DNA from: Apostichopus japonicus
Taxonomy: Eukaryota > Echinodermata > Holothuroidea > Aspidochirotida > Stichopodidae
Direction of reading: 5' to 3'
DNA: 60,000 bases
Assembly: GCF_037975245.1 (NCBI RefSeq)
Contig: NC_092579.1
Coordinates: 27,889,666-27,949,665 of the forward strand
Shown here piece by piece: positions 11,812 through 23,800 of the stretch; positions within the stretch are counted from its first letter, which is position 1; every line of letters starts with the position of its first letter. The notes beneath the pieces were generated by a model. It did not search any database. It saw nothing but the letters and a program-made list of their open reading frames with translations, and had not been told where the DNA came from. Both the position numbers and the translations under genes were made by a program.

Positions 11812-14800
11812 GTGAGAGCTACCATAAAATCATCATGAATCAACTTTCAGATAATCACCTTTTTACTTGATACTTGATACATGATATATGATACAGATCA
11901 GTAATAGGTAGCTTTCATTAAAACAACACCTTTGCGTTGAATTAGACACAATCTAGCCATACCGTACTGACCAACAATGGTACTTATCCATAGGACCTGC
12001 AGCAGAAAAGATGAAATTAAGCAAATACTGCGGTTACACAATACTGTACATTAAATCTGTGGGACACAAAAATTAATCTCAATCGCGTCATACCATGTCT
12101 TAGATTAAGGGTGGGGTATCGAATTATGTGTTAATATCACTGTACAGCTACACACCAGGCAAAGTGCAGCTTTAATTTTACCATTTTAATATTTTTAATA
12201 ATGCTCAAATTTTGCCAAGTTATGTCAAATTTTCCTCATGTTTCATTAACCAGTAAAGGACTGATTCTTTTCTGGAGAGTCAAACCGCCAAATAAGATGA
12301 CTGGGAACTATCTTGTCTATTTAATGAGCCATGATACAATATTGCCTTTAACCTGATTATTGAATATAAATTTAAATTAAATGTGTACCTGACATAGTAC
12401 CTGATTACCATTTTTTTCTTTGTGTGTTTTTGGCTTCAGAAATGCAGAAACATGAGTCTTCCAGACCAGACGTTGCTCTTTCAAGAACAATCAGAACTTT
12501 TGAGATGGTTTTTGCTGCCAAGTGAAGCTCTGAATGTCATGCAGAATAAATCATACAATCGTAGAGAGACACCCTTTGAACCGCCAACTTACCCGTTGAC
12601 ATCCAAGTTTCGGGAGGTCACCACGATAGAGGGAGCTGTGCATAACTGTGAAAGAGGTAGTCATATACATCTCGAAACACCATATTCTTCGGACAGGGAT
12701 CCCATTTCGAGGCTAGATGGGAGGGGCGATGCTACCGGAGAAATATGCAACGGTGACGTGTCACGTGACGATTTAGTTTCCAAGAATGCAGCTGAATGTG
12801 CTGTACGGACTACACGTGCGGTATCTGAGTACAATGACGACGAGGAAAAAACAAACTCAAAACTGAACGAAAGCGGCAAAGAATGTACGACGAAGATAAA
12901 CGATGCGCAGAAAGAAATCGATGACAAAATGTCTTCTCCGGCCATGTCAGAAGCAGAGAGAAATTTAGACCCGAAAAGCAATATTTCAAAGGAAGGAGAT
13001 TCAGTGGCCACAAACAGAGACTTGGAACTACACAGCGAAGCTATGGATAGTTATAGAGAGCTACCGGAAAGGACAATCTCTACTGATGATAGAATGGGTG
13101 ACGTAGTTAAAGATGACAGAGGTCAAAGGGCATCAGATCATGATCAGAATGAGAGACGTACAGATCCAGCGCCAAACCTGGTTGATAGAGAGGGTGAAGT
13201 CGTCGTCAAAGATAGTGAAAGTTTGTCATCATGGACGACCCAAGGAGCGGGTGGAGAGGATGCTGTACCAAGGGATGCCGAATTACACAATGTCATCTCG
13301 GTGCACGGTATCGACAGAGAGGGAGACATTCATGAATCAGAGGCCGTTAAAGTGAAGTTTCATTCACCGCCAAAGAAGATATTTAAACCAGCTATGCAGG
13401 TATGGACTTCCTCCCCCCTCCCCTCCCTCCCCCCCAAGCAGGGATGAGCTCAGGAATATTTGAGTGCCAGTTGGGTTTGTGGGAAAACTTATCCTTGGTA
13501 CTGTGCTTTAACTAAAAATACAAATTTGTAAATTTTAGTGAATTCTTATGAAATGTGTCTGCAATAGCACAGTGAGAGTGACATTGTCATGGCTATTAGG
13601 CCATCAGCTGAAGGTCGAAATTCGCTTGTTTCGTTCCAGCAACTGCGGGTCTCAAATTTCTCTACAGCATTGAATACATAAATTAATTAAGATTAATGAT
13701 CCAAAAGTTCTCCATGTACTTTCCTGCAGTTTTTTTGCAATTCCGCTCGAAAGATCGAACTATATTTTTTATTGCGTATGTTAAGAAACTTGCCGTTTTA
13801 CGTTCAAAAGTTGTGCGCCAGTGAGATATCTGTACCATGTGATATGAATTGTCCAATGAGCCATGAGTTCTGTGTGCAATCGTTGTAGAAAACAACAAAC
13901 ATGGCGGCTCCCACGGGCGCTAGTCAGTCTCCGACACACGGAAATCTACAGTGCTCAGTGCACATTGAATCTGTAAAATTTGAAGCATTCAAGGCACTGA
14001 CGAATAAACGATGGACTAAAGTTACTTCCTGCGCTAAAGATTGGCTTAATCTCAGTGGCGGAGACAGTGATATCGCCGTACTACTGATTACTCCATGGCC
14101 TACTACGATCAAGCGTGTGTTCAACAGCATAGTATGATGGGGTTCCACGATAAGTGTTACAGGCGGTTGATAGCAAGCACATTGCTGCAAGAAAACGGAC
14201 AGTTCCAGAGGAGACCCCATATGATTTTAAACGAAGAATTGACGGAAAAGATCGAGGAAACCAAGCAGAAGCTCTGGTGTATTGCCTGTTCAATTTATTA
14301 TATGTGGGAAAAGAAACAATACATTACTAGGCGTTGCAAACGGGACAAGCTGCAGCAGGCAGATACTTTCGATGGAGGTAAGCCTAAGCATACTACACGA
14401 CTCTACTTGTACTTCTGTGGCATAGTTGAAGTGTTAAGAGAAGTTGCATAATGCAAAATCAGTAGCTCTTAAGGGATATAATCCAAGTCAAAGGGCACAG
14501 TGTTGGACCTGAACATAATATAATTAGTGGCATGGTCATCTGATTTGTTTTGTTATATGGTGGTAGGAACGGAAATTTGTTTCAAATTCTCCATCTGGGC
14601 ACTAGCCTAAGTGTTAAATACAGGCTTCATAGTTTTCTTACTGTGGCCCTTTATTTGAATGATAGAGATATTATATTAGTTAGAAAAATAAGTGTAACAA
14701 AGGTGCAATAAGGTTAGGTTTGCAAGGTCTTATGGTCAGCCTGTCTAGCTTTACCAAAATGAACAAGTATCTGTCTCCTTTATTATTAGTAACGGATATA

Positions 14801-17800
14801 ATCTACCATTGTATAATTTAAACCATAACATTAAGAGATAATGTACTGTACTGTCAAAAAAAGCCTGTTTTAATTCTTTTTTGCATGACACTGGTTTGCA
14901 AAATTTGAATGTGTCTTTGTTTGTCCATAGAAGATGAGCAGATCACATGGTATATAAATAAAATTGTCTTAGTTCTTATTTGTTCAAACTTACATTTTGA
15001 TCAACAGAAAATGCAAAACAATTTGCTTTTTTTATTTCATTTTATTAAGGTATTGCTTCGACAAGCAGCAGAGCGGAAAAAAGATGAGCCCAGATTTTAT
15101 GAATATTAGAGGAAAAGACCGTGTTGCCATTGAAGTGAGGTACCATTCTCTATGTTGAAGAAACTAGATACAATTCTTGACAAGTAAGACATACAGATCT
15201 TGAAAGGTAAAGTACTCTCTTCAATGTGTGGTTCATTGAGTGTTCAGGGGTGGATCTAGGACTTTTGGAATATGGGGGTCCTCCCCCAAGGAAAATTAAA
15301 AAATTCTCTAAACGCATTGAGATGTAATATCAGGTTAATCTTTCCATTGAAATTATTAAAGTAATTTGCAACATATTTCTAGCTGAATTGTAATTATATT
15401 GGTACCCCATCATAAAATGTGAGACTCAAAAATATCCAATTTCATGGTACAAGGTGTTCTGTTCATCTCCTCCTCAGAGCAGAGTTTACCACCAACAAAA
15501 GATGCTCTGATCCAGCATGTTAAGCGCTGCACCAACCAGGCTGCTATTCACAGTAGGGCATTGCAGCAAAGGATTGATGCACTCTCACCAGAGGGACATG
15601 GATGGAAACTTGAAAATGATGACCTTATAATAACTTGGATGACGAAGCCACCTGACCCAGATGTTTTGCTTCAGTGTGTCAGCAGTAGCTGTAGAGTCGG
15701 CAAATGTCTTAAAGGAAGATGTTCCTGAATGAATGCACAACTACCGTGTACAGACCTATGTAAATATAGAAATTGCAGCAACTTCCAAGAAGATGTTGAG
15801 ATTGTTGATGCAGGGGAAGATGATTTGGAGGATGAACTGTGATGGTGTTAAATCTTGATATCTTAGTCTGAAATTTTAATCAAGTTTGAAGTTTGTGAAG
15901 AGGGTTAACTTTTTCAAAGTCATGTTGTCATTATTTTGTTCCCCAGAGTTTAAAGGAACCAGAAAACATGATCTTATTGATATATTCATTTTAGCTATTA
16001 GTAGTTTTACGTAGATTACCCTACCTACCAGACACCTTTGATAAATATCCACATTTTCTTCAAATCACACTTTTTTTTGAGAGGGGAGGGGAGGGGATGC
16101 TTTACCTCTTGCATATTCACATATCCCCTGACCCTGTTCCAATATCACGGTTCCTTATTGTTTGCCGTAACATTTCGTTACCTGTTTTATTCATATTGTT
16201 AATATGTTCTGTGCATCTGTTCAAGTTTTGACTGAAGGATATTCAAGTCTTTAGTGACTTTTATTTCATCTAATTATCTTCACCTCTACTACGGAATAGA
16301 CTTTCCCTTTTCCATACCATATCTGACTACCATGCAGTGAATTGAAGTGGATACTGTTAAGACTAGTACAACTGTCCTTGGATGAACTTTTAATCACTTA
16401 TTAATTCCGCGCCGCGCCTTTTGATGAAGAACCTGTATCTTGAATCATCGCAAAGGCCCAGCTCTACTACACCATTGAGTGTATCGACCCAGTCTTAATA
16501 GATACATTATTTCTTTCTATCTGGGGCTTAAGTTAACTGTCTTCGTTATTCACTTATTTGTACCATTCACCTTTATTATTCATATTATTTGTAGAATATA
16601 GAACTATTATTATTCAAAATACCATTCGAAACCTTGTCGATCTTTTCTTTTATACGTTAACTCCCTTGGAAACTCTTTTTGCAGGAATACGAATTATAAA
16701 CATGTCGTTTCAGTAACAAGGAGAAAGTACCTAGTTTTGCAGAAGACTAGAAAGAGTACTAAGGTAACGGATATATACTGACTATAACTTTATTTCACAT
16801 CTACGATATGCCATGACGTCTTAGTGTGCCAACTTATATATTGATTTATACAAAAGAAATAGCTCACTGGTCTTGGGGCATTGGTACATCTCATTGTAGC
16901 TAGGGATTTAGCTACATGTAAAGTAGAGGGGGAGGGGATCGCATTTGTAAAACAGTTTGGATGGGGAGTGTAACAATTGTGGAGAGGAACTTTTCATTAT
17001 ATGTGTATATTTACGCATACATGCACAGACGAAATGCATTCATAACATAGGGGGAAAATCTAAAAATATTTGATTTATTACAAAGCATTATATCTGAGTT
17101 TATTAAAAGTGGTACATTTTTATAATTAAAACCCTTAAGTTATAATGTGCAAAAATTGTATTTCATATTTCAAAGTTGAAAATGTGATTTTTTACCATTT
17201 TTCTGCGAAAATGGAGGGGGGGGGGGCACAACTTGTAATGCCTGAAAACAACCCTCACTGACCCTTAGACCAGAATCCTCTTCCACCATTGTTGTAACCC
17301 TGACCCAACTATTATACAAAAAAAAATATATCAGTCGTAATTAAACATATAAGAAAAGAGTGGTATGTATGCACCACTGTACCAAATCTAACGTTAGCAC
17401 ATGTGTGCCTAATACATAGCATCGTAGCACGTAATGTCTACATAACATACCCAATTTCAAGGGTTTCTTACAAAAATACTGCAGGAAATTTTTTGGAGAA
17501 CTTTTGATATAATGTTTGTGATGCATTAAACTACCCAAAAATGCATTAAAAGTCTAGACCCGGTGTTGCTGGAACGAAACTGATTTTACAGCCACATTTT
17601 GAGCTTCAGCTGATGGCCTATATGGATTTTGAAACTGTTCTCGATTTTCCATGCAAGTTACATAACATTCCTAGAAAATCTTTGCCAATTATCATATTTA
17701 ATAGCCTTAAATTCAGAGTACATTGACAGAGCCAAGCAAACATTACAATATACCACATGTATGCTAAAAATAAAGCAACTACAACAACAGTGACATACTA

Positions 17801-20800
17801 AGTAAGTAAGTAAATAAGTAAGTAAGTAAAACTTTATTGATCCAATATGGAAATTTGTGTACTCGCCCGTACTATAAAAATTCACAAATGATAGAAAAAA
17901 ATATGACTGTACAGATAATATGGTAAGAGGGGTAAGAGATTAATGTTGAAGATTGCTGTTGAAAAGTTGAATTGCACATGGGATGAATGAATTGCGGTGT
18001 ATGTTGGTTTTCAAGCATGGGAGTCTCAGTCTCCCACTGCCCCTACTCATGCAACTGTCATGGAGATGGTCATGGAGTGGGTGGGCACTGTCCCCCCACA
18101 CAGTATCAAGTTTACTCTGGAGTAAGCATTGATAAACTTCGTCTACCGTAGGCTGGGAAGTACCGATCACCTCTTCCGCTTTCTTTCTAATTCCATCGAT
18201 ATGATCTCTTTCCGAATTAACTACATTTCCACCCCAGCATATAAGACAATAACGCCAGACCCCACAAATTGTAGCATTATAAAACATTTCCAAAATTTCA
18301 GAGCGAACATTAAAGTTTGACATTTTCCTGAGGAATAAAGTCGGGAATTCAATTTCTTAACAAGAGTATCAATATGTTCCCCCCATGATAAATCATTGTT
18401 CAAAGTCACGCCAAGGTATACATTTGACTCGACACGTTTGACTGGAGTTCCCTTAATAATGGCTGGTGGTGGGTGATTAGCATTCCGCCGGAAGTCGATC
18501 ACCATTTCTTTCGTCTTGGTAACGTTCAGTTCCAGGAAATTCGAGTCGCAGTATTACTATGAAGTATCTGAAAAGTGTATTCCATAATGACAAAATATAT
18601 CACCCACCATCCACCTGAAGTTCTGAAGGGTCCATGTAGCCAAAATAAACCACCCTCAGGCAACCATAGCTTAAGCTATGGACACATATATTTGAAATGC
18701 ATTTTAACAAGAAGCAGCAGTAAATATCCCGGCAGTTTTTGCGATGGCGATATCCCTATAATGCTGACTTTTCATTCTCTGTCTCTTCCAGGCCGTGGAG
18801 GAATATCAGATGATTGAAGATGGAGACCGCCTTCTGGTCTGCCTGTCTGGAGGTAAAGACAGTCTCTCGTTACTCCACACGATCAGGCAATACCAGTTTC
18901 TAGCGAAGAAGAAGGTATAAACACGGACCACTTCGGATATTTTTAGCTCGGTATATTATGACAAGGGGGTTATAAATAAATACCATAAAATAAATACCAA
19001 ATGTTAAAGTGCTGTTATCATGAAATAAAACATGCTCAAGAGCACTGTACAAAAGAACCAATTCCTGGAATATAAAATTACCAAACTTAAGAAAACCTAA
19101 AAGTAACAACAACAGCAGTAACAGTTAAAAAAATGATATAATACAGGGTTATAAACCACAACAAAGAACATAAAACTATAAATATACATAAAAATGGGCA
19201 CAGTAATGTGAATAAAACAACGAATAAGATTAATGCCCATACTCAAGCCTGAAAAGATAAGTTTTCAAATGCTTCTTAAAAGTGTTGATATATGTGACAT
19301 TTTTCAAGTGATGAGGAAGAGAATTCCAGAGGTTAGGACCTGCTGCACTTTTTTATATTATGGTTTGTCTCCATTGGTGTCTTCCTGTATAATGCAGAAA
19401 TAATTTGGAAACTATTTCTAGTTGAAGGTTGTTGCTTAGGGTTGTGAAGTTGTGAAAGAAAATATTTGACGAGAAGAATCTGTTGTTTTTGTGATTTGGA
19501 AATATCATAGAGAAGTGCTATCCTAAAGTTTCTGTGCCTTTTAGGTGACAAAATGCATGGTATGTATATGTGTCTGCAAGTTTATGGATAGACAACTGGA
19601 GAGAAGAAGTGCAAGGTCCCTGTCAAAATGGGGAATACTGAAGGGGGCTTTAGCCAGGCTGTGGGGCGGGGCCTAACTGTCCTGGGGTGGGGAATTTTGC
19701 AGCTGCTGCAGCTTTCTTTGTGACACATTGCCTAACACTATCCTCTAGACAAATAGACTGAAATTAAGTGAAAATAGTAAGTATCAGTCACTTGATGAGA
19801 TGATTATTTCATTTTTCTTTCGTTTGATCCTGTTTCAGTTGAGATGATTCATCTTGTATTTGTGGTGTGTGTGGTTAGAATTATTTCACATTTTTGTCAT
19901 TCTCATCGACAGGGCATTCACTTTGAATTTGGTGCGGTGACAGTAGATCCTCAGACGTCATCGTTCGATCCAAGCCCTCTGAAGGGCTATCTGGCAGACT
20001 TGGGTGTACCGTACTTTTATGAAGAGCAATGTAAGTAACAAAGCTCAAACCTTGAGCATAAGAAAATTTAACTGAACTTTGGTAATGGTAATTTCTGGAC
20101 AGGTCGGTCCAATCAGAATCCTCGAAACTGCGGAATCGAGGAAGCATGGCAAATGCTTAGGGGCAAGTTAGAAAATTGACATGGATTTCCATTGAAGTGA
20201 AAGCACACCGCAACAAGTTTAAGCTGTCAGAAGGGGACCAAGGTCATTTGCAAAGATTTGAAACAGGACCAAAGCATATTTTTCCAAAGTGCAAGAACAC
20301 AGACCTGTACAGAAATGACAGAAGACAGGAACTATTAATGTGATCACTCATAAATCTGTACAGCTAGATTTTAATTTAACCCCAGCTGCTTTAGAAGCTA
20401 TTGTCTGTTGCAAATATCGGTGGCGTCTTTGAAAACGGTTAATTCAAGCACTGGTCGAGCATACTTAAAATTATTGAGATGTGTGTAGTGTTAACACATG
20501 GCAAGCTCAATCAATTATTACAGGGAAGGAAAAACTATTTGAGAACCACTGCCAATATTGTTTTTAATAAAAGTTTATTTAAATTTGTTTTTTCTTCAAT
20601 TTTAGGTAATAACATTTAGTTTTGGGTCAATACCTTTGTATTTTCCAGAGTATTATGCCTTCCAAAAAACAAAAAAAAGAAGCCTGTAGCTTGGAATCAA
20701 ATTTCTGTTGGTATTCAGTGGTATTAAGTACATGAATGATTTATTTTTATTAGTGAAAAATGTTTGCCATTGATATTTTCAAGTGATGGTGTTAATACAA

Positions 20801-23800
20801 GAATCTTTAAAGTCAACATACAAAGTAGTGGATTTAATTTCCAACAAATATTGTACAGGTCTTGAGATACAGGTATAAATTACATTGCTACATTGCATGC
20901 TGGAATAGAATACTGTTCGGTTCAAAGTGAAACATTTACCTTTCGACATTAGAAATAATTACGTTATGGAACAACCAACAATAAGGGAATCAAATAGAGT
21001 AGATTAAACTTACACCCTAGTGATCTGTGCATCTTTAAATAACACTGCTTTTTTTTCCATCTCTATTATTGACTCATTTGACATTTATACAAATAGATAA
21101 TGATTATTTTGTGAGTTCTTTAGGATTACAATACAACTCAATCATTGCCTAACAATTTAATATTTTCTTATCTTTAGTTTTAATAGTACATAACAATATC
21201 AATACAATGCAACCGCAGAGACAAAACGTGCAATAATACTATTTTCAAATATAATGATCGCGACTTACACAACGTTGAGAAGCAAAACATAACGAAGAAG
21301 AAATACTCAACAGGAAACCAAACAAGCAATGAGACCCTATGAAAAGAGCGCTAACTGCAAATGAAATCCTTCTTACTAAAAGTAGTTTTAAATTCTTGAA
21401 GAGAGATCGGAGGATTAGGCTTATTCTTACATAGATAATATTCAATTAATTTGTAATTAGAACTTAAATTTAGAGAGGAAATCTATACCCTTGGGAATAC
21501 TACCCAGAGTTTCTGTCGAAATATGAAATATTTCGCATGAAAAATGAGAAAGTTATAGGGATGTTTCAGAGAAAGTTTATAACCAAACAAAAAGTCTTGT
21601 TTTGAAAAACAAAACTGTCTACCAAGTAGTGCCTGCTCAACATCAAGAATGAAATTAGAAGTAACTTTACATTTCCAGAAAATATGTTCAAGTCTTTCAT
21701 CTTTTTCTCCACAAAAAGTAAATAACAATGCCTGCTGATGAGAGCAGGGAACATATTTGAAGGCTTGAATTTTGGATATTAAAGTACAGTAGTATATACT
21801 CTTTTGACAGAGCTAAAAACTGCTTTTCTCTTAACTTACCAGGTATCATTGAGCAAGCTGCAACTTTAGAGGGTGGATGCGACTCAATCTGCAGTTTCTG
21901 CTCTCGAATAAAGAGAGGTCGAATCTACGCTTGCGCGAGGAGGGAAGGTTATAACGTCCTGGCAATGGGGCAACACCTTGATGATTTAGCTGAGAGGTAA
22001 GTTATTAGTATTTTAGAAAGTTTGTCATAAACATTTTCAGGTAAATTAAGATATACATCGATAACAATGACAGCTATTATTTAAATGAGATTTTGACCGT
22101 TTAAAGATAAAAGAATGCAAGCAAAAAATAGATGGAAATATGTGCAAGATTGTGGAAGTACAGAAAAGGAACCAAAATGGTCTTATAAATTTATTACAAG
22201 ATGATGATAATCAAATTTCAGCACACAATGTCTGCCATTGAATTGTCAGCACACTGTACCTTGGAAAGTTAAAATTCAGACAGCACAGTTCCATATAAGG
22301 AGGATATGATGAGATACTGTAAATATGACCGACATAAAGCTGAAAACTAAAAAAATGGGAATTCTGCTGTTCCAACTAAAGTGCTATTTGAAATTGTACA
22401 GCAACTCTTGACTTCAACTGCTGGTTTCACTTCGAGAGTAAAATTAAACCCCTTCTTTGACCTTTTACCTGTTCAGATGTCCTTTTGTTAAACTTTCAGT
22501 TAGCCTTTATAATTCTCAATTGTCAAGAGCTTCAACCTTCTTGCTTTTCTCTTAAGGGAATGATTCAAGCACATCTGGCTTCCCATAGTTTATCTTCTAC
22601 TCTTCACAAAAGGCCCTGTTGTCATGGTAACATTCTATTTTCTCATTTGCAGCTTTTTTATGTCAGTCTTTCACAATGGACTTCTGAGAACAATGAAGGC
22701 CAACTATCTTGTGCAGTAAGAAACATTTTTTTTTCTTCTTGTTTTAAAGTTGCGTTTTAAGTTAGCCGGGCGTTCATATCAGATAATAAAGATTGTTCAA
22801 AGTAGATATCTGAGGTCATGCGCAGTTCAATTGGTTTGTTTTCCTAGATGGTGTTACCCTTTTCCGTCGATCAGGAAATTGCGGTAAGCTTTGGAAGTCA
22901 CGTAGAGAGACAAGCACAGAATGAGTAAAAGTTACTTTAGTGACTTGGTTATTCTGCTATAGGCAAGCATTAATGGGAGGATATAATCTTGGATGCTTAC
23001 TTTACCGGCTTTAAGCAGCCTGTCACGGTTGCTAATCCCTTGGATTAATTTATCTGGTATTGTTTAGAAAAATGTAAAATTTGCAATTTGCCATACAAGT
23101 GTAAATATTTATGTCAATTTTTATACATGAACCATAGCATATTGTAAGTGACACAAAATTCAGAAAAAGTCTTCAAAACTGATACATGGAATATGAACAC
23201 TGGAATTATCCCCCCGAAACCTCCCCCTCTCCACACTCCCGCCGCCTCTACCTTTCACAAATCCCTGTTTTGCTGAGTAGGAGAATTCATGCTCTGATTC
23301 CCAACATCCAATCATGCGAACATTAGTTCTTTTTGCATTATTTGTAAGATCCGATGTTCTAAACAACATCAGTATATCTCTCAATTATTCTCTTCAAAGA
23401 TCTAAATTTGTGGAAATAAATAAGGGAAATATTGTTTTCAATTTTAAATGAAACATTTTGTGTCAGTTCTATAAAGTTTCACCCGAAAATTCAACCTGTT
23501 TTGCCAAATTTCTGTAAAATAATTTCCTGTTTGATTTTAGGCTTTGTTTTGTTTTCTACTCTGCATTGTCATTAAGGCTAAATGGAATGCTTATGCATGC
23601 TGGAAATTACTCTTCTGAGTTTTATGAAAACAGCATGAGTTTATTCTCAGGGCTTCTCCATGTCTGAATAAACATGCAATGTATGTGTACAGTGTGTACA
23701 CAAATCCCTATTAAATCCAGTCAATTTTGCGCTTTTTGGGGGGTGGGGGGTGGGGGGAGGTTGGGAATAAATTTGAGATAAATGATGTCAATCTGAGAGA

